From: Pseudarthrobacter chlorophenolicus
GTDB lineage: Bacteria; Actinomycetota; Actinomycetes; Actinomycetales; Micrococcaceae
Direction: 5' to 3'
NCBI RefSeq assembly: GCF_000962805.1
Contig: NZ_JZTW01000004.1
Coordinates: 124,001 to 188,000, forward strand
DNA length: 64,000 nucleotides
Every line of letters starts with the position of its first letter. Within the stretch, counting starts at the first letter, position 1. Below, piece after piece: positions 56,528-64,000 of this stretch. The translations under genes and the position numbers were made by a program. The notes beneath the pieces are model-generated. The model had not been told where the DNA came from and made no database searches. It was given only the letters and a program-made list of their open reading frames with translations.

Positions 56528-57763
56528 ATGCCTCGTGCCACATCCCCAACTACAACCCGGCCCAACCCCATCGACGCCCGGACGCATCCCGCTCACTGGG
56601 GAGGGGTTTTCGCGATGTCACTCTGTGTCTTCGCGCTGATTGCCTCCGAATTCATGCCCGTCAGCCTGCTCACGCCCATGGCCGCCGAGCTTAGTGTCAC
56701 GGAGGGGCAAATCGGGCAAGGCATTGCCATCTCCGGGATCTTTGCCGTCCTGACCAGCCTGTCGATATCAACACTGGCCGGCAGGATGGACCGCAAGACG
56801 CTGCTGCTGGGGCTGACGGTGGTCATGGGAATCTCCGGTGCGATGGTTGCGCTGGCTTCGGGGTACGCCGTGTTCATGATTGGCCGCGCCCTCATCGGCG
56901 TGGTGATCGGCGGGTTCTGGTCGATGTCGGCGGCCACGGCCATGCGCTTGGTGCCGCCCCACCAGGTGGCCCGGGCCCTGGGCGTCTTCAATGGGGGCAA
57001 CGCCCTTGCCACGGTCCTGGCAGCTCCGTTGGGCAGCTATCTGGGTTCCGTCATCGGCTGGCGCGGCGCATTCTTTTGCCTCGTGCCCGTCGCGGTGGTT
57101 GTCCTGGCCTGGCAATGGATCAGCCTTCCCTCAATGAAGGCCGCCGAACAGAGTCCGGGCACTGCAAATGTGCTCGGTATCTTTACCGCACTCAAGAGCC
57201 GCCCGGTCGCCTGGGGCATGGCGGCCTGCGGGTCGTTCTTCATGGGCCAGTTCGTTCTTTTCACCTACGTCCGCCCGTTCCTTGAAACGGTGACGGGTAT
57301 TGGCGTGGCCGGAGTTTCCCTGGTCCTGCTGGTCATCGGTGGTGCCGGCGTCGCGGGTACCCTCCTGATCGGCCGCGTCCTCCGCAAGGGCCTCTACCGC
57401 ACACTCATCGCCATTCCTGCGTTGATGGCGGTGGTTGCGGCGGCCCTTGTGCCTTCGGGGGCCTGGGTCGCAGCGGTCGTGGTGCTGCTCGGACTGTGGG
57501 GCCTGCTGGCCACGTCGGCACCTGTTGGCTGGTGGGCCTGGATCGCAGAAGCAATGCCCCGCAATGCCGAAGCCGGCGGGGGCCTCATGGTGGCAGTGAT
57601 CCAAACGTCAATCGCCATTGGCTCCACCCTCGGCGGGCTGCTGTTCGACTCTGTGGGCTACGGAGGTGCGTTCCTGACAAGTGCCGCCCTGCTCCTGGTT
57701 GGTTCCTGCCTGGCTTTGCTGACTGCCAGGACGGCTCATCGAAACGATCGCTCGGCGTCATAG
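56528..57763 (+). CDS. MFS exporter, DHA1 family (AraJ/NepI-like)
   Basis: Protein of 411 residues with twelve membrane segments. N-terminal half: GVFAMSLCVFALIASEFMPV, SLLTPMAAELSVTEGQIGQG, and motif A-like LAGRMDRKTLLLGL; IGRALIGVVIGGFWSMSAAT is typical of the purine-nucleoside/sugar efflux branch. Substrate unknown. The 224 bp upstream have no clear promoter. ATG 56513 would add five residues. Confidence 0.9.
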   Translation: MPRATSPTTTRPNPIDARTHPAHWGGVFAMSLCVFALIASEFMPVSLLTPMAAELSVTEGQIGQGIAISGIFAVLTSLSISTLAGRMDRKTLLLGLTVVMGISGAMVALASGYAVFMIGRALIGVVIGGFWSMSAATAMRLVPPHQVARALGVFNGGNALATVLAAPLGSYLGSVIGWRGAFFCLVPVAVVVLAWQWISLPSMKAAEQSPGTANVLGIFTALKSRPVAWGMAACGSFFMGQFVLFTYVRPFLETVTGIGVAGVSLVLLVIGGAGVAGTLLIGRVLRKGLYRTLIAIPALMAVVAAALVPSGAWVAAVVVLLGLWGLLATSAPVGWWAWIAEAMPRNAEAGGGLMVAVIQTSIAIGSTLGGLLFDSVGYGGAFLTSAALLLVGSCLALLTARTAHRNDRSAS

Positions 57764-57791
57764 CGATTAGACGCGCAAGCTATCCCGCCTG

Positions 57792-58529
57792 TCAGGCCGC
57801 CAGCAGATCGGCCAAAGTCAGCCTGGTGAGTGACGTTGTCCCGGCCGCGGAGACGGCTGCGGTGTACCCCGGAGGGGCAGGAACGAAATCAGCTGTCAGG
57901 CCGTGGACCTGCGGGTGGGCAGGGCTCTCGGCCCGGAGGGCTGGGTGATTGTCGTCGGCCGGATTGCCAGCCAGATGGACGCCGGCCGGAGGCACGCTGA
58001 GGCCTAGCCCGGCCGCCTTGAGCACGGCCTCCTTAGCCACCCAAAGGCGGATCCGCGCGGATATGTCACCGGGGGCAAGCGCCTCACGTTCGGCCGCGGA
58101 CGCCACATAATGGTCGAATCCGCTGTGCAGGGCGTCGGGAATGCCCTCAATATCCGCGCCGACCTGTGTGCCCTCAGGCCCTGCGGCCACCATCACGGCG
58201 CCCTTGCTCCGGGACAGGCTGAGGCTGGCCCCCGCGACGGCCGGCTTACCGTGCCCGGTGCTCCCGCAGCCGGCGCACCGTCGGCTTACTTCCAGCTGCG
58301 GCGCCTCGGCGAAACCGTGTCCCAGCCGGTGCGCGGCAACCAGCCGGAACAAGGCATGGGAGGCCAGGTAGTCCAGGCGGTCTGCGGTGCGGGCAAAGCG
58401 GCGGGCGGATCGTGCTTCGGCAGGGGAGAGGCAGGCCGCCAAACCGCCCGCCGGTGCGCAGGCAGCCTCAAGATCTGCTGAGTGGACAATGAGGAAGACC
58501 GAGCCGGCAGGAGGGTTTCGGTTGTTCAT
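57792..58529 (-). CDS. 4'-phosphopantetheinyl transferase (Sfp type)
   Basis: Protein of 245 residues. Conserved motifs: SLSRSKGAVMVAAGPEGTQV then GADIEGIPDA (Mg/CoA binding) and RIRLWVAKEAVLKAAGLGLS (W-x3-KEA). It loads the phosphopantetheine arm on carrier domains, here surely the PCP of the NRPS in the same operon. The ATG overlaps the stop of the ABC permease (ATGA). It is the last gene of the operon. Confidence 0.92.
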   Translation of the reverse strand: MNNRNPPAGSVFLIVHSADLEAACAPAGGLAACLSPAEARSARRFARTADRLDYLASHALFRLVAAHRLGHGFAEAPQLEVSRRCAGCGSTGHGKPAVAGASLSLSRSKGAVMVAAGPEGTQVGADIEGIPDALHSGFDHYVASAAEREALAPGDISARIRLWVAKEAVLKAAGLGLSVPPAGVHLAGNPADDNHPALRAESPAHPQVHGLTADFVPAPPGYTAAVSAAGTTSLTRLTLADLLAA

Positions 58530-59326
58530 CGCCGGCTGATGCGCCGGTACTGGGCAATGGCCAACGGCGCGAACACGGCAATGATCCCGACGCTGCAGAG
58601 CACCGAGTAGAGCACCGCGTTATCCGCCGCCCAGCCGCCCGGAACGCCGAATCCGGCGGGGGCCGTGTTCCCGAACAGTTCGCGTGCCGCAGTGGCGACG
58701 GCGGTCACGGGGTTCCATTCCGCAATGGTGCGCAGCGGTCCTGGAAGGGAATCCACCGAGACAAATGCCCCGGAGATGAACGTGACGGGGAACAGCCACA
58801 CGAGGCCCAGGCTTTGCGCTACTTCGACGCTGCGGGCGGTCAGCGCGATCACTGCACCGATCCAGGACACCGCGAAAGCGAACAGCAGCAGCAGGGCCAA
58901 CGCCGCAAGGGCGGGGCCGGGGCCATTGGTGATCCGCCAGCCGATGGCCAGCCCGCACAGCATGGTGGCCGCTACGGACAACACGCTGGTGGCGAGGTCC
59001 GAGGTGGTGCGGCCCAGAATGACAGCGCCACGGGACATCGGCAGGGACCGGAATCTGTCGATGAGCCCCAGTTGAAGGTCTTTGGCGAGGTACACGGCCG
59101 TGAAGGAGGCGTTGAAGGTGAGTGTCTGCGCCAGGATTCCGCCGATCAGGAAGCTTCGGTACTGGTCGCCACCGAGGGTGCCGCCGAACACGAAGCCGAG
59201 AAGCAGCACGAACATGATGGGCTGCACCAGGCCGGTCACCAGGGCGCCGGGTGTCCGGAGGACATTGAGGAGGTTGCGGCGGGCAATGACGGAGCTGTCC
59301 CTCGCGGCTGCGGTGATGGCGGTCAT
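58526..59326 (-). CDS. ABC-2 type exporter permease (DrrB-like)
   Basis: Protein of 266 residues with six membrane segments: LVTGLVQPIMFVLLLGFVFG, ILAQTLTFNASFTAVYLAKD, VAATMLCGLAIGWRI, ALLLLFAFAVSWIGAVIALT, LVWLFPVTFISGAFVSVDSL and a last one near YSVLCSVGIIAVFAPLAIAQ. Pattern PLRTIAEWNPVTAVATAARE is typical of DrrB. It overlaps the ATPase gene by 4 nt. Probably exports the peptide product. Confidence 0.92.
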   Translation of the reverse strand: MTAITAAARDSSVIARRNLLNVLRTPGALVTGLVQPIMFVLLLGFVFGGTLGGDQYRSFLIGGILAQTLTFNASFTAVYLAKDLQLGLIDRFRSLPMSRGAVILGRTTSDLATSVLSVAATMLCGLAIGWRITNGPGPALAALALLLLFAFAVSWIGAVIALTARSVEVAQSLGLVWLFPVTFISGAFVSVDSLPGPLRTIAEWNPVTAVATAARELFGNTAPAGFGVPGGWAADNAVLYSVLCSVGIIAVFAPLAIAQYRRISRR

Positions 59327-60300
59327 GCGGCCACCCCCTCCTTTTCGGTGTCTGTCACGGAAGCGTCGGTGGCGTGCCCGGTCAGTTTAAGGAACACATC
59401 GTCCAGGGTGGGCCTGCGGAGCGAGGCCTCTTCCACTGGCAGGGCCCGGGCGTCCAGTTCGGTCAGGATGCGCACCAGGGTGCGGTGGCCTTGCGGGGCG
59501 GCGATGGAAACGCCCAGGTTCTGCGGATCCAGCTCGGGCCGGACGTCCGGGCCGGCAGCGGCATGGAGCACGGCGGCTGCGGCGGGCAGGTCGGCGGCAT
59601 GGCGCATGACGACGCCGATGCGTTCAGTTCCGGCATTTTGCTTCAGTTCCGCGGCCGTCCCCTCGGCGATGACCCTGCCGTGGTTGATGACGGCGATGTT
59701 GTCAGCCAGCCGGTCCGCTTCTTCCAGGTACTGGGTAGTAAGGAGCACTGTGGTGCCGTCGGCCACCAGCCGGGAGACGACGTCCCAGGTGTCCAGGCGG
59801 CCGCGCGGATCCAGCCCTGTGGTGGGTTCGTCAAGGACAACCACCTTCGGCCGGGCCACAATGGCACCCGCGAGGTCCAGGCGACGCCGCATCCCACCGG
59901 AGAAGGTTCCGGAGCGTTTGGCTGCCACATCCGTGAGCCTGAAATTCTCAAGGAGCTCCCATGCCCTGGCTGAGGCCGTACGCCGGTTCATGCCGTACAA
60001 GCGGCCCACCATGTGCAGGTTTTCGAACGCGGTGAGTTTTTCGTCCACGGCCGCGTATTGCCCGGACAGGCCCAGGTTGCGCCGCACCAGGTCCGGGGCT
60101 GCCAGCACGGAGTGCCCTGCCACCCGGGCGTCACCGCTGTCCGGAGCCAGCAGCGTTGTGAGGACCTTGACGGTGGTGGTCTTCCCGGAACCGTTGGGCC
60201 CCAGGAGCCCCAGGACGGTTCCTTCGCCCGCCTTCAGGGTCAACCCGTCGAGGGCTTTGAAGCTGCCGAAGCTCTTGCTGACGTTCTCGACTCGGATCAC
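59323..60300 (-). CDS. ABC exporter ATP-binding protein (DrrA-like)
   Basis: Protein of 325 residues. Walker A LLGPNGSGKTTTVKVLTTLL, signature GTFSGGMRRRLDLAGA, Walker B VVVLDEPTTGLDPRGR, and the H-loop region VLLTTQYLEEADRLADN. The C-terminal part (about 220-310) is the DUF4162-like domain of the daunorubicin-resistance class (RRPTLDDVFLKLTGHATDAS). The ATG overlaps the mbtH stop by 4 nt. Confidence 0.94.
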   Translation of the reverse strand: MIRVENVSKSFGSFKALDGLTLKAGEGTVLGLLGPNGSGKTTTVKVLTTLLAPDSGDARVAGHSVLAAPDLVRRNLGLSGQYAAVDEKLTAFENLHMVGRLYGMNRRTASARAWELLENFRLTDVAAKRSGTFSGGMRRRLDLAGAIVARPKVVVLDEPTTGLDPRGRLDTWDVVSRLVADGTTVLLTTQYLEEADRLADNIAVINHGRVIAEGTAAELKQNAGTERIGVVMRHAADLPAAAAVLHAAAGPDVRPELDPQNLGVSIAAPQGHRTLVRILTELDARALPVEEASLRRPTLDDVFLKLTGHATDASVTDTEKEGVAA

Positions 60301-60509
60301 TGCGAAGCGGCGAGCTCGGAAACCTTGCGCGGAGCCATGTCCGTCCAGGTCCGCGACACGTAGTCAAGGCACGCTTCCCGGTTGTCCGGGCCGAACATGG
60401 TCACCCACCCCTCGGGCACGGCGGCAAAGACTGGCCAGAGGGAGTGCTGCTGGTACTCGTTGACCAGTACGGAGAAGGTTGCGGACTTGTCATCGAACGG
60501 GTTCGTCAT
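60297..60509 (-). CDS. MbtH family protein
   Basis: Protein of 70 residues. Diagnostic residues: NEYQQHSLWPVFAAVPEGW, then CLDYVSRTWTDMAPRKV. MbtH proteins bind and activate NRPS adenylation domains. It lies 64 bp after the NRPS stop and overlaps the ATPase gene. The N-terminus NPFDD is as expected. Confidence 0.96.
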   Translation of the reverse strand: MTNPFDDKSATFSVLVNEYQQHSLWPVFAAVPEGWVTMFGPDNREACLDYVSRTWTDMAPRKVSELAASQ

Positions 60510-60573
60510 TATGACCTTTCCTGGCGTTTTTGGTGGTGTGCGGGGGCCCCAGGTGTCACAGGAGCATCATCTG

Positions 60574-63500
60574 TTATTCGGTTCCGCCACCCAGATGGAT
60601 GGCCAACGCAGGCATGATTGTCCTGAGAGCCCGGTCACTGAGCAGCTGGGAGTGCCGCTCGCCAACAGGAACATCGGTGATGGTCCCACTGACGTACGGC
60701 GACCATGCATCGCTGCCGGGAGTGCCCGCCGGGACCTGCTCCGTGGCGCGGAAGAACAGCAGGTCACCGGTGAAGAGTTGGGGCCGTTCGTCCCGGATCA
60801 GGCGTGCCAGCACCGGGAAGTTCCGGGCCATCGCCTCCACCGAATCTGTGGGGACCGTGCCTACCGGGTTGTGGTTGGCGCGCAGGATCTCCTGGGCGCG
60901 GTGCACGTCCACGCCTGCCAGGTCTTCCCCGGTCAGGTCGTAGCCCTGCGCTTCCAGGTAGCTTGCCCACAGCGCCTTGCCTTCGCCGGGCGCCGTGTTG
61001 CCTTCCTGGTTGTCCGGAAAGGCATCCAGGATGGCCAGGAACGCCACCGCGTGGCCACGTTCCTGCAGCCGGCTGGCCAGCCGGTGGGCCAGATAGCCGC
61101 CGAAGGACCAACCCAGCAGGTGGTACGGCCCCTCAGGCTGGACGCTCAGGATCCGGTCAATGTAATCATCAGCTAGCTCCGTAAGGGTCGCCGCCTCCAC
61201 CGGAGAAGTCCGGCCAGGTTCCATGCCTGGCATCTGCAGCCCAATCAGGGGGCGTTCGGGGTCCAGCTGCCCCAGCATGGAGGCAAAACCCCAGCCGATG
61301 CCGGACGCCGGGTGCACGGCGAACAGCGGTGCCTTGGACCCGGCCGTCCGGAGGGGCAGCACCTGCCGCAGGCTGTCCGCAACGCTGGCACGTGAGCCGT
61401 TGGCCGCCTCCAGCAGCAATCCCTCAACAGTGGGTGCCCGGAAGAGTGCCTGGACCTGCAGGGCGGTCCCCAGGGCCGCGTTGACCTTAGCGATCAGTGG
61501 CTGCGCCAGGAAGGAGTGCCCGCCGAGTTCGAAGAACGATTCGTCAACGCCGGCCCGGTCAAGGGACAGAACCTCGGCAAAGATGCCGGCCACCGTCTTC
61601 TCCTGCGGTGACCGCGGTGCGCGGCCTCCGGAGCGTGCCGCGGTGGAGGCGTCGGGGAGCGCAGTGGCATCCACCTTGCCGTGCGGCGTCAGCGGCACTT
61701 CCGGAATCACCATGACCACTGAGGGGACCATATAATCCGGCAATGCCGCCTGCGCATGGCGGCGTACTGCCTCGGGCAGGCCTTCCGCGGCGTCATCGGA
61801 CGCGACCACGTAACCCGCCAGCCGTGCTGCGCTGCCTTCACCCACTGCCCGGACCACTGCGGCCCGGACACCGGGAGCAGCCCTCAGGGCCGACTCCACT
61901 TCGCCGGGTTCAACCCGGAAACCACGGATCTTCAGCTGCCCGTCATTGCGGCCGGCGAAGACCAGCCGCCCGTCCAGGTGGCGGTAGACCACGTCACCTG
62001 TCCGGTACATCCGTTCTCCGCCGCCGTGGAAGGGGTCCGGCACGAACCGTTCAGCGGTAAGGTCCGGACGTCCGCGGTAGCCCCGTGCCAACTGTGCACC
62101 GGCGATATACAGTTCGCCGGCCGCGCCGGGGAGGGCGTGCTGCAGCCGGTCATCCAGGACGTAGAGCCGGGTATGGGGCGTGGGCCGTCCCAGCACGGGG
62201 GCAGCACTGTCGGCCACCGCTGCCACAACGGTGTCCACCGTGGCTTCGGTGGGGCCGTAGAGGTTCCAGGCCCGGACGCCGGGAAGCCCTGCCAGGGACC
62301 TCCACAGGCCGGCGTCGAACGCTTCACCGCCCAAGGCGAGGCTGAACGCGTCCCGGCCGTCCGGGTGGTTGGCCAAATGGGCGGCGAACCCGGGCTCGGC
62401 CAGGAGCTGGCGCAGGTAACCCGGAGTTGTCTCCCAGGCACTGATGCCGTGGCGGACGAAGTACCCGGCGAGCGCCTTGGGGTCCCGGCGGAGGTCCTCG
62501 GAGACCAGGTGCAGCTCATGCCCGGAAGCCAGCCAGAGGATGGGATCCCACGATGCATCGAAGCCCACGCCCGTCGTGTGGGCCACCTTCCGCCTGCTGA
62601 TGCCGGAAAGTAGAGTCTCCCGGTGGGAAGCCAGCAGCGCGGCCAAGGCACCGTGGCTCACCTCCACGCCCTTGGGCCGGCCTGTGGAGCCGGAGGTGAA
62701 CATCACCGACGCAAGCTCACGCGGGTCCCTTACGGGGTGGGGTACCGGCGCCGACCCAACGGTGCGGGCCAGGTCCTCGAGCAGGAGCACGCGGGGTTCA
62801 ACATCCAGTCCCGCCAGGATGCCGGAGAGCCTTGGCGCCACGTCGGAGCTGGTGAGCACTACCTCGGGCGCGGCATCCTCAAGGATGGCGGCCACGCGAC
62901 CGTCCGGATACGCGGTATCGATGGGGTTGTAGGCGCTGCCCGCCAGCAACACCCCGAGCAGGGCCTCGACGGTGCCGGCAGACCTGGGCAGCATGACGGA
63001 TACAAGCCCGCGGCCCGCGCCGGCTGCGGTGAGTCCGGCGGCGACGCGCTCCGCCGACGCTGCAAGGTCCGCGAAACTGAGCGAACCGGCGTCGGACACG
63101 AGTGCCACGGCGTCCGGCGTGGCGCGGACTGCTGCCGCGAAGGCCGACGGAACGTCCTGGTCGTCATGCCCCGGGATTTCGCCGGGTGCCTGCCCGGCCT
63201 TGAGGGCGGCGGTTCCGGTGCGTGAGCCCGCCGTGGCAGCAACCAGGGCACTTGCCTCGTGGTCTTCCAGCAGCGGCAGGTCCGACAATGGCACGTCCGG
63301 AGCGGACGCGGCCAGGTCCAGCAACCGGGTGAAACCGGCGGCCAGGCGCCGGGCGGTGTCCGGTTCGAACATGGCGGAGTTGTAGTCCAGCGTGCCGGCA
63401 AGGCCCCCTTCGGCGTCCGGCCGAAGCGTAAAGGACAGGTCGAACTTGGCTTCTCCTGTTCCGGCCTCCGGCTCGGGAACCACCGTGACGCCGGGTAGCT

Positions 63501-64000
63501 GGGGGACCGCGGGCACGTCACTGTCCACCGTGAGCATTGTCTGGAACAGGGGATGGCGGCCCAGTTCGCGTTCCGGTGCCGCTGCTTCCACCAGGCGCTC
63601 GAAGGGCACGTCGTCATGGTCGAACGCGTCCAGGACGCTGGCCCTGGACCGGTCCAGCAGTGAGCGCAGGCCGGGGTCGCCGGCGGCGCTGACGCGCAGG
63701 GGCAGGGTGTTCACGAAGAAGCCCACCATTCGGGCGAGCAGTGGATCGGCGCGGCCCGCGGTGGGCGAGCCGATCACCAGGTCCTCGCCGGCACCGGTCC
63801 GGAACAGGTATCCGGCGAGGCCGGCGTGCAATGCCATGAACAGGCTGGCGTTCGACGACGACGCGAGGGTTGAGAGTGCCGCGACACTTTCAGGGGACAC
63901 GCGGAAGCCCACCTGGCCGCCCGGCTGGCGTGCGGTGCGGGGCCGCTGGTGGTCAGCGGGCAGCATCAACTCGGGCGGGACCCCGGCGAGGGCGTGCCGC
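60574..64000 (-). CDS. non-ribosomal peptide synthetase, terminal module (C-A-PCP-TE), 5' end outside window
   Basis: The visible 1140 or so residues begin inside a condensation domain (LVIGSPTAGRADPLLARMVG then FFVNTLPLRV, HDDVPFERLVEA). The adenylation domain follows: ASVMFTSGSTGRPKGVEVSH, VGFDASWDPILWLASGHELH, NLYGPTEATVDTV, MYRTGDVVYRHLDGRLVFAG, RNDGQLKIRGFRVEPGEVES. Carrier domain: ESFFELGGHSFLAQPL with the Ser to be modified. Thioesterase: PLFAVHPASGIGWGF and active Ser in LLGWSFGGYLAHRLA. By alignment in my head the binding-pocket code reads about D-A-D-E-A-G-L-V-D, which I cannot assign to a substrate. A TE-ended module with MbtH suggests a small peptide, possibly a siderophore. Confidence 0.93.
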   Translation of the reverse strand, partial: RHALAGVPPELMLPADHQRPRTARQPGGQVGFRVSPESVAALSTLASSSNASLFMALHAGLAGYLFRTGAGEDLVIGSPTAGRADPLLARMVGFFVNTLPLRVSAAGDPGLRSLLDRSRASVLDAFDHDDVPFERLVEAAAPERELGRHPLFQTMLTVDSDVPAVPQLPGVTVVPEPEAGTGEAKFDLSFTLRPDAEGGLAGTLDYNSAMFEPDTARRLAAGFTRLLDLAASAPDVPLSDLPLLEDHEASALVAATAGSRTGTAALKAGQAPGEIPGHDDQDVPSAFAAAVRATPDAVALVSDAGSLSFADLAASAERVAAGLTAAGAGRGLVSVMLPRSAGTVEALLGVLLAGSAYNPIDTAYPDGRVAAILEDAAPEVVLTSSDVAPRLSGILAGLDVEPRVLLLEDLARTVGSAPVPHPVRDPRELASVMFTSGSTGRPKGVEVSHGALAALLASHRETLLSGISRRKVAHTTGVGFDASWDPILWLASGHELHLVSEDLRRDPKALAGYFVRHGISAWETTPGYLRQLLAEPGFAAHLANHPDGRDAFSLALGGEAFDAGLWRSLAGLPGVRAWNLYGPTEATVDTVVAAVADSAAPVLGRPTPHTRLYVLDDRLQHALPGAAGELYIAGAQLARGYRGRPDLTAERFVPDPFHGGGERMYRTGDVVYRHLDGRLVFAGRNDGQLKIRGFRVEPGEVESALRAAPGVRAAVVRAVGEGSAARLAGYVVASDDAAEGLPEAVRRHAQAALPDYMVPSVVMVIPEVPLTPHGKVDATALPDASTAARSGGRAPRSPQEKTVAGIFAEVLSLDRAGVDESFFELGGHSFLAQPLIAKVNAALGTALQVQALFRAPTVEGLLLEAANGSRASVADSLRQVLPLRTAGSKAPLFAVHPASGIGWGFASMLGQLDPERPLIGLQMPGMEPGRTSPVEAATLTELADDYIDRILSVQPEGPYHLLGWSFGGYLAHRLASRLQERGHAVAFLAILDAFPDNQEGNTAPGEGKALWASYLEAQGYDLTGEDLAGVDVHRAQEILRANHNPVGTVPTDSVEAMARNFPVLARLIRDERPQLFTGDLLFFRATEQVPAGTPGSDAWSPYVSGTITDVPVGERHSQLLSDRALRTIMPALAIHLGGGTE

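Noticed and set aside
1-64000. CRISPR arrays, complete insertion sequences, rRNA genes
   Set aside because: No regularly spaced direct repeats, transposase motifs or rRNA sequence were seen anywhere in the window.

Overview
The window is GC-rich DNA with dense, short-spaced operons, many GTG starts and frequent leaderless genes. Gene content and order (split ribB/ribA, trpE-membrane protein-HGxxPAAW-trpC, trpB-trpA-lgt, PdtaR-type ANTAR regulator, TIGR03085 protein, MbtH/NRPS) point to an actinobacterium of the Micrococcaceae, most like Arthrobacter or Pseudarthrobacter. This placement is inferred from gene content, not from a database search.

Region 1 (1-20.1 kb) is core metabolism on the + strand: riboflavin (ribB end, ribA, ribH), histidine (hisE, hisG, hisF, hisI), tryptophan (trpE to trpA) running into lgt, glutamate synthase (gltB, gltD) and pyruvate kinase. 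It ends at a perfect bidirectional terminator facing a PdtaR-like ANTAR regulator.

Region 2 (21-32.4 kb) is an accessory island next to tRNA-Leu(CAA). It starts with a decayed tyrosine recombinase (one frameshift, two in-frame TAG codons). It then holds many small genes of the kinds found as polymorphic-toxin immunity proteins or orphans (SMI1/KNR4, DUF4259, DUF6896-, DUF6984- and DUF6228-like, PH-domain and small membrane proteins), mixed with remnants of an ABC permease and an aminotransferase. No toxin is visible.

Region 3 (32.4-40 kb) carries the proton-translocating transhydrogenase pntAB, a pterin dehydratase, and a four-gene methionine unit: a short core-MetE protein (MesD-like), a DUF1852 protein (MesX-like), a flavin reductase and a divergent LysR regulator with a TTG-N11-CAA operator between them. 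This is the most interesting functional system in the window: an apparent folate-independent, probably oxygen- and flavin-linked methionine synthase.

Region 4 (40-57.8 kb) is mixed: a serine-hydrolase lipoprotein, a frameshifted lipoprotein, a monooxygenase-like protein, a RibD-like reductase, a large secreted GH30 multidomain enzyme, an NmrA-like protein, a secreted HNH nuclease, a large-subunit catalase, a CbbX-like AAA ATPase, a DMT exporter with a divergent XRE-cupin regulator, a secreted protein with six ChW repeats that arose by an exact 420-bp duplication, and an MFS exporter.

Region 5 (57.8-64 kb, - strand) is a tight operon for a non-ribosomal peptide: NRPS terminal module (C-A-PCP-TE, cut by the window edge), MbtH protein, DrrA/DrrB-type ABC exporter and a phosphopantetheinyl transferase. 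A recurring feature across the window is a TAnnnT-type -10 box 5-7 nt before the start codon with no Shine-Dalgarno, at a dozen or so genes, which predicts leaderless mRNAs.
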